Assembly: GCF_004349055.1 (NCBI RefSeq)
Contig: NZ_SMKX01000066.1
Span: 1-40,861, forward strand
DNA: 40,861 nt
From: Kribbella antibiotica
Lineage (GTDB): Bacteria; Actinomycetota; Actinomycetes; Propionibacteriales; Kribbellaceae
Direction of reading: 5' to 3'
Below the pieces are notes generated by a model. That model ran no database searches, was not told the DNA's origin, and saw only the letters and a list, made by a program, of their open reading frames with translations. This document shows, piece after piece, positions 7,365 to 15,247 of this stretch (position 1 is its first letter; each line of letters begins with the position of its first letter). The position numbers and the translations under genes are program-made.

Positions 7365-8384
7365 TTGACGTACAAGGCCGAGTACATCTGGATCGACGGT
7401 ACCGAGCCGAGCGCGAAGCTGCGCTCGAAGACGAGAATCCTCGCGGACGGCGCTGAGCTCCCGGAGTGGGGTTTCGACGGCTCGAGCACCAACCAGGCAC
7501 CCGGTGACAACTCGGACTGCGTCCTCAAGCCCGTCTTCACCTGCCCCGACCCGATCCGCGGCGGCGACCACAAGCTGGTCCTCTGCGAGGTCTACCTGGT
7601 CGACGGCACCCCGCACCCGACCAACCACCGCGCCACGCTGACCCCCGTCGCCGAGCAGTTCGCCGACCAGGAGTCCTGGTTCGGTATCGAGCAGGAGTAC
7701 ACCTTCTTCCAGGAGGGTCGCCCGCTCGGCTTCCCGGCCGTCGGCTTCCCCGCCCCGCAGGGCCCGTACTACTGCGGCGTCGGCGCCGACGAGGTCTTCG
7801 GCCGCGAGATCGTCGAGAAGCACCTCGACGCCTGTATCGACGCCGGCCTGGCGATCTCCGGCATCAACGCCGAGGTCATGCCCGGCCAGTGGGAGTTCCA
7901 GATCGGCCCGGCCGGCCCCCTCGAGGTCGCTGACCACCTGTGGGTCGCGCGCTGGCTCCTCTACCGCATCGCCGAAGAGTTCGACGTAGCCGCCACGCTC
8001 GACGCCAAGCCCGCCAAGGGTGACTGGAACGGCGCCGGCGCCCACACCAACTTCTCCACCCGCGCCATGCGCGAAGGCTACGACGCCATCATCACCGCCT
8101 GCGAGTCCCTCGGCGCCCCCGGCAAGGTCGAAGAGCACGTAGCCGGCTACGGCCACGGCATCGAAGAGCGCCTCACCGGCAACCACGAGACCGCCCCCCA
8201 CGACGTCTACTCGTACGGCGTCTCCGACCGCGGCGCCTCGGTCCGCATCCCCTGGCAGGTAGCGGTCGACAAGAAGGGCTACATCGAAGACCGTCGCCCC
8301 AACGCCAACATCGACCCCTACAACGTCGCCCGCCTCATGGTAGGCACCTGCTGCGCCGCCCTCGAAAAGGCCGGCCAGGTCTGA
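7365..8384 (+). CDS. glnII: Glutamine synthetase type II (GlnII)
   Basis: A 339-residue eukaryote-type glutamine synthetase, making glutamine from glutamate, ammonia and ATP in the cytoplasm. It begins LTYKAEYIWIDGTEPSAKLR and carries the family blocks WGFDGSSTNQAPGDNSDCVL, ESWFGIEQEYTFF, INAEVMPGQWEFQIGPAGPL, NGAGAHTNFST, EERLTGNHET and DRGASVRIPW. Length and ends match Streptomyces and rhizobial GlnII. I chose TTG 7365 because AGGGAGG lies 8 bases before it; the GTG at 7347 in the same frame would put the ribosome site inside the gene. Upstream are a GlnR-like box and a leader hairpin; a terminator follows. Actinomycetes usually also have GlnA (type I), and GlnII is induced in nitrogen limitation. 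Confidence 0.96.
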   Translation: MTYKAEYIWIDGTEPSAKLRSKTRILADGAELPEWGFDGSSTNQAPGDNSDCVLKPVFTCPDPIRGGDHKLVLCEVYLVDGTPHPTNHRATLTPVAEQFADQESWFGIEQEYTFFQEGRPLGFPAVGFPAPQGPYYCGVGADEVFGREIVEKHLDACIDAGLAISGINAEVMPGQWEFQIGPAGPLEVADHLWVARWLLYRIAEEFDVAATLDAKPAKGDWNGAGAHTNFSTRAMREGYDAIITACESLGAPGKVEEHVAGYGHGIEERLTGNHETAPHDVYSYGVSDRGASVRIPWQVAVDKKGYIEDRRPNANIDPYNVARLMVGTCCAALEKAGQV

Positions 8385-8396
8385 CCTGTACGACGT

Positions 8397-8426
8397 AAGG
8401 CGGCCCACTCTCGAGTGGGCCGCCTT
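8397..8426. terminator. Terminator after glnII
   Basis: A perfect 13-bp stem (AAGGCGGCCCACT with AGTGGGCCGCCTT) around a CTCG loop begins 12 bases after the glnII stop. It lies between convergent glnII and the Fic gene, so it could serve both strands. Confidence 0.85.
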
Positions 8427-8462
8427 GCTCGTTCCTGCTCAGGACACGACGACGCGGTCAGT

Positions 8463-9098
8463 TCACGGCCAACTGTCGTCGGCCTGCGGATCCAGAGCGA
8501 ACTGCAGCAGCGGCTCGACGTCACCCGGGTTCTTGTCGAGCCGGCGTAGCGAATCGAGGTAGGCCGCGCGCTGCTGCTCAAGCGGCACGCCCAGATGTCC
8601 TCCCCAGGAGAAACAGTCCTCTTCCAGCCCCAGACCGAGCGCAAGCTCCTCTGCGAGCATGCGAGCGTGCCGGCCATTGCCATTCTGGAACGGGTGGATC
8701 TGAACCGTCCGGTGATGCAGCCGCAGAACCACCTCAGCCGGGCTGTAGGTCCGGTGCTCCACCCAGTAGCTCGCATCGCCCAATGCACCAGGCCAGTCCT
8801 CGCGAATCCGGTACGGCTCAACACCGATGCTCAGCTCCCGGGTGCGAATACGCCCTGCCCAGTCCCACACCCGGTCGAACATCCGTCGGTGAACGTCGCA
8901 CTGCACGCCGAGCGACAGCAGCTCGGCCACCTCGAATGCCTCGTCCCGAATCCAGAACCGGGCATCAGCGATGTTGCTGCTCTCCGCGTCATTGAGTTCA
9001 GCCATCGTCGCGATGTCGCGGTGAACATCCAGCAGGTACTGCCGATCGTCCTCGTCGACCGGCGTCGCTCCGTAGGGCTGATTCAGCGGATCGAACAT
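8463..9098 (-). CDS. Fic domain protein, mobile-mystery-B-like
   Basis: A 211-residue Fic protein. The active-site motif reads HPFQNGNGRHAR at residues 135-146, with the catalytic His135 and all phosphate-loop residues present, so AMP (or other NMP) transfer to a target hydroxyl is likely. The N-terminal ATPVDEDD start and the MAELNDAESSNIADARFW helix resemble the family called mobile mystery protein B, and this helix may hold the autoinhibitory element. I chose ATG 9098 with GGTGA upstream; the frame stays open to 9233. It lies 55 bases downstream of an HTH gene on the same strand, giving a toxin-antitoxin-like pair. The target is unknown. Confidence 0.85.
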   Translation of the reverse strand: MFDPLNQPYGATPVDEDDRQYLLDVHRDIATMAELNDAESSNIADARFWIRDEAFEVAELLSLGVQCDVHRRMFDRVWDWAGRIRTRELSIGVEPYRIREDWPGALGDASYWVEHRTYSPAEVVLRLHHRTVQIHPFQNGNGRHARMLAEELALGLGLEEDCFSWGGHLGVPLEQQRAAYLDSLRRLDKNPGDVEPLLQFALDPQADDSWP

Positions 9099-9153
9099 GC
9101 TCACCGGCAGTACACCTTCATCGTCATCGTCTCGCTCCAGGTTGCTGCGCGTG

Positions 9154-9690
9154 TCACAGAGTCCGGAGCAGCCGTTCGGTCGCCTCATCCACGGAGCGCT
9201 CAGTAGCCCCATCACTGACGGGTTGCGCTTCAAGGTCCATGTGCCGATTCACACGGTGAACCATGCGCTCAGCCGTCCGCCGAGCGATCAGCCGCGTATC
9301 CGCATCGCTCAGCACACCCCTCCGATGCGCATCACGCAGCTTCGCCCAAGGCGAGTGCGGCCGCTTGTCCGGGTTCACATAGGCCACCTTGACCTCGTCC
9401 AACCGAGTCACCAGATCCGGCGCTGAGATCTCACCAACCAGCGTGCGGTTCACCAACTCGTCAACCGTCACCGCCAGCGACCGCGGATGAGCCACCACCT
9501 CCGCCACCCACCGTGAAATCTGCGCCTGCGAGGTCCCCAGCGCGTCAGCAATAGCATCCTGACTGCGGCCAGTCTTCACCTGCTCCACCGCAAACCGACG
9601 CAGATCCAAATCAGCAAGCTCGCGCCGAGCCCGCACCCGCGCAGCCTCCAGCAGGGCTTGCTCGCTCAGGACAGACTTACGGACAGGCAT
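9154..9690 (-). CDS. HTH DNA-binding protein paired with Fic
   Basis: A 178-residue basic protein starting MPVRKSVLSEQALLEAARVR. Residues about 35-65 (GRSQDAIADALGTSQAQISRW) form a clear helix-turn-helix. The C-terminal part (TVDELVNRTLVGEISAPDLV, then SPWAKLRDAHRRGVLSDADT) is helical and not a known domain to me. AAAGGTG lies 6 bases before ATG 9690; the in-frame ATG at 9708 is less good. A perfect palindrome sits just upstream, so it probably represses its own operon with the downstream Fic gene, acting as antitoxin or regulator. It does not look like the usual mobile mystery protein A, which makes the pairing unusual. Confidence 0.75.
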   Translation of the reverse strand: MPVRKSVLSEQALLEAARVRARRELADLDLRRFAVEQVKTGRSQDAIADALGTSQAQISRWVAEVVAHPRSLAVTVDELVNRTLVGEISAPDLVTRLDEVKVAYVNPDKRPHSPWAKLRDAHRRGVLSDADTRLIARRTAERMVHRVNRHMDLEAQPVSDGATERSVDEATERLLRTL

Positions 9691-9705
9691 CAGCAGCACC
9701 TTTCT

Positions 9706-9720
9706 CATTCAATCTGAATG
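9706..9720. promoter_or_regulatory. Palindromic operator of the HTH-Fic pair
   Basis: CATTCA-ATC-TGAATG is a perfect 6-bp inverted repeat with 3-base spacer, 16 bases upstream of the HTH start. On the minus strand a -10-like TATCAT overlaps it, so bound protein would block transcription. AT content is higher than in surrounding DNA. Confidence 0.55.
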
Positions 9721-9867
9721 ATAACAGGCCTACTCGGTCACCCACTCGAACTTTGCCTCCAGCGGAAGATCACTCTCTGCTATGGACGCCGGCTTGCGCC
9801 GTACCCCATTCTTGGCTCTTCAAAGGGACGGCGTGAGCCGTTGGCGCATCACGTGGGGGGACCACCG

Positions 9868-9924
9868 ATGTCTGGCACCAAGCGGGTCGAGCCCGCCGAA
9901 ACTCTCAACTTCAAGGTTGTCTGA
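9868..9924 (+). CDS. 18-codon small ORF coupled to the next gene
   Basis: ATG 9868 is preceded by GTGGGGGGA with 7-base spacing, and the frame encodes MSGTKRVEPAETLNFKVV before TGA at 9922-9924. The next start codon (9927) comes two bases after the stop, so ribosomes ending here could reinitiate. The frame is open upstream to 9718, but that part has no coding character. It may be a leader peptide or a small product of its own; no family is recognised. A short run of this size can occur by chance, and the strong ribosome site and tight spacing are the main support. Confidence 0.4.
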   Translation: MSGTKRVEPAETLNFKVV

Positions 9925-9926
9925 CA

Positions 9927-11174
9927 ATGGACCACGACATTCAGCTGATCAGTGACGGCGATGGGCTGGCGGTCATCGGCGATCCGGCGGCCGTCGAACG
10001 CTTCCTCGTCTCCGAGGGCCTCCCGTCGAAGGACCTGGGACTGCCGCGGCTCAGCTCTCTTCTCAGCGGCGGGGCAACAGTCGCTCAGGCCGGTTCCGAG
10101 ATCGCAGCCAACTCCGGGCGCTGGGTGAAGCTGTCCAAGGAGACGGCACAGCTCATCCAGAAGCACGGACTCCGAGAAAGCTCCAAGACTGGTCTCAGCA
10201 CCGGAGTGCTCAAGGGCAACCACGGCCAGATCAAAGGATTCGTCCAATTCGCGAAAGCTCCTGCTGCGCACCTGGCCAATCCGGCGCTCCTGGCAGGCGC
10301 TGCCGGCATCATGGCGCAACTGGCGATGCAGCAGGCTATGGACGACATCACCGATTACCTGGCAGTCATCGACAAGAAGGTCGACGACGTGATCCGCGCC
10401 CAGAAGGACGCTGTCTTCGCCGACATGGTGAGCGTGGACTTCGTCGTCGAGGAGGCCATGACCATCCGGGAGCAGGTCGGCCGGGTCTCCGAGGTCACCT
10501 GGTCGAAGGTCCAATCCACGACGATGGCGCTCGCCCGGACTCAGGTGTACGCCCTGCGGCAACTCGATGCGCTGGCAGAGAAACTCGAGAACGAAGCGAA
10601 GGTCGGTGAGCTCGCCAAGACCATCAAGGACGCCGAGTCCAAGGTCCAGGAATGGCTCGCGGTCCTCGCCAACTGTTTCCGGCTCCAAGACGCGATCGCC
10701 GTACTGGAACTAGACCGAGTCCTGGACGCATCACCCGACGAGCTCGACCGCCATCGACTAGGGCTGCGAGCTGCCCGTCACAAGCGGCTGGAACTCATCA
10801 CCAGCAGCACCGAGCGCCTGATGACCCGCATGGACACGGCCGCCGGCCTCGCCAACACCAAAGTCCTCCTCCACCCCACCGCCTCCCGAGACGTAGTGCA
10901 TTCAAGCAACAAGGTCGCGACGGCCGTCGTCGACTTCCAGGGCCGGCTCGGCATCGAGCACGATCGCCAGTCGCTGCAGGCGAAACGCTGGACAGACGCT
11001 GCCACCGAGGTCACCGACAAGGCACGCGAGGCCGGAGCAGACGGCGTCGACGCAGCCCTCCGCCTAGGCAACGAAACCTTCGGCCTCGCCAAATCGGCAA
11101 CCGGCAAGCTAGGGCGGCTCACCGAACGAGCCCTCCGTCAACGCAAGGACGAGAAACCCGACGAGCAAGCCTGA
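9927..11174 (+). CDS. Hypothetical helical protein with one hydrophobic segment
   Basis: A 415-residue protein of no family I recognise. The first 35 residues look like a small globular start (HDIQLISDGDGLAVIGDPAA). Residues about 112-135 are a hydrophobic, Ala-rich stretch (LANPALLAGAAGIMAQLAMQ) that could be a membrane segment or buried helix. About 136-300 is long amphipathic helix with coiled-coil character (KVDDVIRAQKDAVFADMVSV, RQLDALAEKLENEA). The C-terminus is basic and charged. There is no signal peptide. The helical rod plus one hydrophobic hairpin-like region recalls alpha-pore-forming or membrane-perturbing proteins, but this is inference only. It sits beside the HTH-Fic pair in what looks like accessory DNA. 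Confidence 0.75.
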   Translation: MDHDIQLISDGDGLAVIGDPAAVERFLVSEGLPSKDLGLPRLSSLLSGGATVAQAGSEIAANSGRWVKLSKETAQLIQKHGLRESSKTGLSTGVLKGNHGQIKGFVQFAKAPAAHLANPALLAGAAGIMAQLAMQQAMDDITDYLAVIDKKVDDVIRAQKDAVFADMVSVDFVVEEAMTIREQVGRVSEVTWSKVQSTTMALARTQVYALRQLDALAEKLENEAKVGELAKTIKDAESKVQEWLAVLANCFRLQDAIAVLELDRVLDASPDELDRHRLGLRAARHKRLELITSSTERLMTRMDTAAGLANTKVLLHPTASRDVVHSSNKVATAVVDFQGRLGIEHDRQSLQAKRWTDAATEVTDKAREAGADGVDAALRLGNETFGLAKSATGKLGRLTERALRQRKDEKPDEQA

Positions 11175-11203
11175 CCTCACTCCGGTGATGTCGGTCGCGG
11201 GCC

Positions 11204-11692
11204 CTACTGATCAATAGCAGCACGCAGTACGACGCTTTGCTCGGTGAAGCCGAGTTTGTCGTAGAACGTGCGGGCGGAGTGGTTGGCTGCGTAGGCGGTG
11301 ACCGCGATGGCCGCAGCGGCGTGGGAGCGGGCCCAGCTCGTGAAGTGCCGGACCAGTTCCTGGCCTACGCCGGCGGAACGAGCAGAGGCATCGACGTAGA
11401 GACTGCGGATCTCCGCAGTACGGCGGTCGAAACGCGTCGGCGACGGACCTGTCAGGTAGCCGACCAGGTGTCCGACGACTCGCTCGTCGTACCTGGCGAC
11501 GAGCACGAGGGCGGATTCGTTCGCCATCAATCGGGCGAAGTCTTGTCGCGCGTGGCGGTCGGGCCAACTGATGTCGACGAGGGCGTCGTGGGAACCCGCG
11601 TCCTCATTGAAGAGGTTGGTCTCGAGGCGGACCAAGTCGTCGAGATCGCCGACGGTCGCGACGTCGACGCGAAGATTGCGCTCATCGGGCAT
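11204..11692 (-). CDS. GNAT family N-acetyltransferase
   Basis: A 162-residue GNAT protein. The acetyl-CoA site is visible as IRSLYVDASARSAGVGQELV (motif A, with the Q/RxxGxG/A-type SAGVGQ loop), followed by motif B with AANHSARTFYDKLGF near the end. N-terminal residues ATVGDLDDLVRLETNLF are a typical GNAT alpha-1. The substrate cannot be told. GGAG runs directly into the ATG, leaving almost no spacing, so initiation may be weak, or the true start may be slightly downstream; an in-frame stop excludes a start further upstream. Convergent with the gene ending at 11174. Confidence 0.88.
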   Translation of the reverse strand: MPDERNLRVDVATVGDLDDLVRLETNLFNEDAGSHDALVDISWPDRHARQDFARLMANESALVLVARYDERVVGHLVGYLTGPSPTRFDRRTAEIRSLYVDASARSAGVGQELVRHFTSWARSHAAAAIAVTAYAANHSARTFYDKLGFTEQSVVLRAAIDQ

Positions 11693-11749
11693 CTCCTCAG
11701 ACTAAACCCGTCGGCCTTGGCTTCTCGCAGATTCCCCCAGATCGCTTGA

Positions 11750-11763
11750 CTAATACGCATTAG
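11750..11763. promoter_or_regulatory. Palindromic operator candidate CTAATnCGnATTAG
   Basis: CTAAT and ATTAG flank a CG centre in the divergent region between GNAT and the GH105 gene. Only one base on each side of the centre breaks the symmetry. AT-rich arms around CG resemble LacI- or TetR-type operators. It overlaps a -35-like TTGACT at 11746. Confidence 0.4.
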
Positions 11764-11785
11764 CATCTTGACCGCAGCTGCCGGC

Positions 11786-11825
11786 GGCGGTCAGAGTCGA
11801 GGCGTTGGATCCAACTCTGACCGCC
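11786..11825. repeat. 12-bp inverted repeat before the GH105 start
   Basis: GGCGGTCAGAGT 11786-11797 and ACTCTGACCGCC 11814-11825 pair perfectly around 16 bases. The loop includes most of a second palindrome, TTGGATCCAA, at 11805-11814. It ends 10 bases before the GGAG ribosome site, so it lies in the leader or promoter of the GH105 gene and may be an operator or RNA hairpin. Confidence 0.6.
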
Positions 11826-11844
11826 CCCGGTTTTGGAGCTCAAG

Positions 11845-13389
11845 ATGCCTGCACAAACACTGCGCCGCGCCCTCGCGGCGCTCCTGTCCCTCTCCCTCCT
11901 CAGCACCCCGTCGACCGTCGATGCTGAGACCCCCGACGCCGGTCCAACGACCCGGTACGAGGCGGAGTCGGCGACGTACTCGGCCGGAAGCTTGGTGGAG
12001 AGCAACCACACCGGCTTCTCTGGGAGCGGCTTCGTCAACACGAGCAACACAGTCGGCAGCTACGTGCAGTGGCAGGTCAGCCGCGCCCAGGCCAGCCCCG
12101 CAACCCTCACTTTCGGCCACGCGAACGGCACCAGCGCCATCCGTGCCGTAGACATCACCGTCAACGGCACTGTGGTCGCCAAGAGCGTCCCCTACGCGTC
12201 CACCGGCGGCTGGGCGGTCTGGAAAACCCGCGTGACCACCGCGAATCTCAACGCCGGTTCGAACACCATCCGCGTCACAGCGACCACCGCCGACGGCACC
12301 GCGAACCTGGACTACCTAGACGTCACCACAGCGACCACGGACTGGTCGAAAGCGATGGTCGACTCCACCATGGTTCGCTACACCCCGACCACGATCGGCG
12401 GGTGGTCCTATCCGACCGGCCTCTACCTCTACGGCCAGTACCTGGTCTACCAACGCACCCACGACCCCAAGTACCTTGCCTACATCAAGTCCTGGGTGGA
12501 CAGGTTCGTCGACTCATCCGGCAACATCAACAACAGCTTCAACGACCTGGACAGCATGCTCTCCGGCCGCCTCCTCGTCCTGCTTCACCACGAGACCAAC
12601 GACAACCGCTACAAGGTTGCCGCCGGCAAGATCCGCACCAGGCTCGACGCCTACCCGCGCACCTCCGACGGAGGCTTCTGGCACGCCGCGACCTACCGCC
12701 AGCACCAACTCTGGGGTGACGGCGTCTTCATGGTCGACCCCTTCCTCGCCGAATACGGCCGCGAGTTCGGCGACTCGACGTACACGAGCAAAGAAACCGT
12801 CGCCCAACTACTCACCTACGCCAAGCACCTGCAGCAGCCCAGCGGCTTGCTACGCCACGCGTACGACGAGGCTCGCGCGCAAACCTGGGCGGATCCGAAC
12901 ACCGGCCTGTCGCCGGAGGTCTGGTGCCGCGCCGAAGGTTGGTACGGAATGGCGGTCATCGACGTCCTCGAAGTGGTCCCCACCAACCAGCCCGGCCGAG
13001 CCGACCTCATCGCCGTACTGCGCAAACTCGTAGCGGGCTACGCGCAACACCAAGACCCCAAGACCGGCCGCTGGTTCCAGGTCGTTGACAAGGGCAACCG
13101 TACCGACAACTGGACCGAAACCTCCTGCTCGTCGATGTACACCTTTGCCATCTCCCGAGCCGTCCAACGCGGGTACGTCGACACGTCGTACAAGGCAACC
13201 GCCGACCGCGGCTACCAAGGTGTCCTGGCAACGATCTCGCTCGGCAACGACGGGCGAACCAACCTCAACGACATCAGCGTCGGCACCAACGTCGGCAACT
13301 ACCAGTACTACATCGACCGCGTCCGCGCGACGAACGACTTCCACGGCCTCGGCGCGTTCCTCATCATGAACGAACAACTCCGAAGCTGA
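11845..13389 (+). CDS. Secreted CBM35-GH105 glycoside hydrolase
   Basis: A 514-residue enzyme with a signal peptide (about residues 1-28). Residues about 36-162 form a CBM6/35-type beta-sandwich (RYEAESATYSAGSLVESNHT, then GSYVQWQVS and a closing LDYLDVTT), a carbohydrate-binding module. Residues about 170-510 match GH105 (YteR/RhiN): the candidate catalytic Asp292 in HQLWGDGVFMVDPF, then WCRAEGWYGMAVIDVLE. GH105 enzymes remove unsaturated uronic acid residues from lyase products such as rhamnogalacturonan fragments. ATG 11845 has GGAG 6 bases upstream; the TTG at 11833 is in frame but overlaps that site. Exported GH105 with a CBM suggests attack outside the cell. Confidence 0.92.
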   Translation: MPAQTLRRALAALLSLSLLSTPSTVDAETPDAGPTTRYEAESATYSAGSLVESNHTGFSGSGFVNTSNTVGSYVQWQVSRAQASPATLTFGHANGTSAIRAVDITVNGTVVAKSVPYASTGGWAVWKTRVTTANLNAGSNTIRVTATTADGTANLDYLDVTTATTDWSKAMVDSTMVRYTPTTIGGWSYPTGLYLYGQYLVYQRTHDPKYLAYIKSWVDRFVDSSGNINNSFNDLDSMLSGRLLVLLHHETNDNRYKVAAGKIRTRLDAYPRTSDGGFWHAATYRQHQLWGDGVFMVDPFLAEYGREFGDSTYTSKETVAQLLTYAKHLQQPSGLLRHAYDEARAQTWADPNTGLSPEVWCRAEGWYGMAVIDVLEVVPTNQPGRADLIAVLRKLVAGYAQHQDPKTGRWFQVVDKGNRTDNWTETSCSSMYTFAISRAVQRGYVDTSYKATADRGYQGVLATISLGNDGRTNLNDISVGTNVGNYQYYIDRVRATNDFHGLGAFLIMNEQLRS

Positions 13390-13399
13390 GGCCGGCGCG

Positions 13400-15241
13400 T
13401 TACCAGGAGCCGCCGCCACCTCCGCCGCCGCCTCCACCTGAGGAGCTGTCGCTGGAGAAGCCCGACGACGAGCCGCCGCCGTCTCCGCTGCTGCTGCTAG
13501 TCGACGGGCTGGGCGGATCACTGAAGGTGCTCGCCACGGTATTGGTGACGAGGTTGGCCGACCAGCCCGAGTCGTAGTACGACGGACCGACGTACCAGCC
13601 TGGGTCGGGTGTCAGTTGGCCGGCGGCGACGAGCTGGCGGCAGACCTGCTGCCAGCGGTCGGCAATGCCGAAGATGATGGCCCAGGGCAAGTATTTGCTG
13701 AAGATGTCCTCGCCCTCCTCGAACTTCAGCTGATCCGCCTCGGCTGTCGTCAGGTACTTCCGGAAGCCGATCACCTGGTCAGTCACCGCGCGGCCCGCGG
13801 CGCTCCGCTGTCCCTTGGCGCGCTTGCGGGCCAGGGTGATCCACAACGAAAGCATGGCGATCACTGGCAGACCGACAGCTGCCACGGGCCCGGTCCAGCT
13901 CGGAAAACCGTGCTTCACGAGCGCAACGATCCCGATGATCGAACCGATCAGCCCGAACACGCCGACGAACAACCAGACACCTACGGACGACGAGCCGAGA
14001 TTGGAGGGTTTCGGCATCCGCACGTACCAACCGCGATCGGAGACCTGTTTGTAGATCGCAGTGACGGTCCGGTTCGCGGCCATCGCGAGTGAACTGTCGC
14101 CGGCCCTCCGCTGCTCGAGCAGCGCCTCCTTACCTGGCTTGAGCCCGGGAAACAGGCCCTTCAGCAAGCGCCGCTCGTGTGGAGCCGTCGCAAGTTCCGG
14201 GTGGCGCAGGACGGCCTTGCGTTTCTTGCCGCTGTTGTCGATCCGGAGCACGCCGCGAACGGCGAGATCGATCAGCGTCGCCGCGATCTCGGTCGTGCCG
14301 GTCTTCGCGTCGAGCAGCAGACCGGCTTCGGCGACCGGGATGCGCGGTGGCGAGAAGGCGACTGGGAGCTGATCCTCGGTCAGGGTGTCCTTGACGGTCC
14401 GCGCCGACGGCGACTGGGTGCCCGGCGGCAGACCGTCGTACCGGAGATCGCGGACGACGTACAGCTTGCGGATGACGAGGGCGGCGGCCGTGGTCAGCGC
14501 CGACACGATCACCGCGGGCAGGCTCAGCCCGTTGCGGTCGAGGAATCCGGGCTTGTCGACCACGATCGGGCCGTCGTTGACAACCGCACCGGCCGCGATC
14601 GCCGCAACGATCGTGACCTGCTCACCGCGTCCGACGCCGGACTCGGCGTACAGGCCCTTGCCGCCAGTGACGCGGGCCGAAGTACACGGCTGGGTCGATC
14701 CGGTCGGCCCGGCCAGGCAGCGCACGCGTTGCACGCCGCGTGGAACGGTCGCGGTGACGTTGACCTGGCTCAGCAGCGCGTCCCACCGCGAGCCAGTGGC
14801 GTCCCAATAGAGCTCGCTGTGGTCGGCGAAGTGCCGCAGCGCGCCGCGGACCTCATAACTGATCCGGTACGACGTGTCCTGCGTGCGCAGCGTCTTGTCC
14901 GCGCTGCCGATCTTGATCCGCAGCACCTCGTTGCGGTCACCGTTGGATTTCGTCGTGGCCGTGGTGAACGTGTCCGACACCTTCAGGTTGGAGACGTCGT
15001 ACCGCTGATCTTTGTCGGAGCCATTGGGCTCACGGATCACCAGGTCGCGGTAGATCCCGTGCCGACCGGTCTCAGCGAAGTGGTAGTCGATCGTCTCCTG
15101 CACCCGCAGCACACCGTCCGGCGTGACGGTGTAGTCGATCGCAAGCCGGGTGACGCGGTCACCCGGTACCGCCGCAGCCGGCGCGGCGAACCAGACCACT
15201 GACAGCAGCGTGCACGCCAGCAGCGCTAGTGCTCTGCGCAT
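13400..15241 (-). CDS. DUF2207 membrane protein, second copy
   Basis: A 613-residue protein. A signal-like helix (1-22) is followed by an extracytoplasmic domain (about 25-235: RLAIDYTVTPDGVLRVQETI, GRHGIYRDLV, FADHSELYWDATG). One membrane helix lies at about 240-258 and a pair at about 420-442 and 450-471. Between them is the conserved IPVAEAGLLLDAKTGTTEIA region; then VTDQVIGFRKYLTTAEADQL and a tail of Ser/Gly runs ending in GGSW. This is the DUF2207 family of bacterial envelope proteins, function unknown. It starts 6 bases after the stop of its paralogue upstream, so the two form an operon from a tandem duplication. Convergent with the GH105 gene. Confidence 0.9.
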   Translation of the reverse strand: MRRALALLACTLLSVVWFAAPAAAVPGDRVTRLAIDYTVTPDGVLRVQETIDYHFAETGRHGIYRDLVIREPNGSDKDQRYDVSNLKVSDTFTTATTKSNGDRNEVLRIKIGSADKTLRTQDTSYRISYEVRGALRHFADHSELYWDATGSRWDALLSQVNVTATVPRGVQRVRCLAGPTGSTQPCTSARVTGGKGLYAESGVGRGEQVTIVAAIAAGAVVNDGPIVVDKPGFLDRNGLSLPAVIVSALTTAAALVIRKLYVVRDLRYDGLPPGTQSPSARTVKDTLTEDQLPVAFSPPRIPVAEAGLLLDAKTGTTEIAATLIDLAVRGVLRIDNSGKKRKAVLRHPELATAPHERRLLKGLFPGLKPGKEALLEQRRAGDSSLAMAANRTVTAIYKQVSDRGWYVRMPKPSNLGSSSVGVWLFVGVFGLIGSIIGIVALVKHGFPSWTGPVAAVGLPVIAMLSLWITLARKRAKGQRSAAGRAVTDQVIGFRKYLTTAEADQLKFEEGEDIFSKYLPWAIIFGIADRWQQVCRQLVAAGQLTPDPGWYVGPSYYDSGWSANLVTNTVASTFSDPPSPSTSSSSGDGGGSSSGFSSDSSSGGGGGGGGGGSW

Positions 15242-15247
15242 GGCCGA

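Noticed and set aside
7257..8408. Long minus-strand frame opposite glnII
   Set aside because: Gly/Val/Asp-rich mirror of a strongly conserved gene, a common high-GC effect.
9718..9867. Upstream extension of the 18-codon small ORF
   Set aside because: No ribosome site, no coding character; the good site is directly before 9868.
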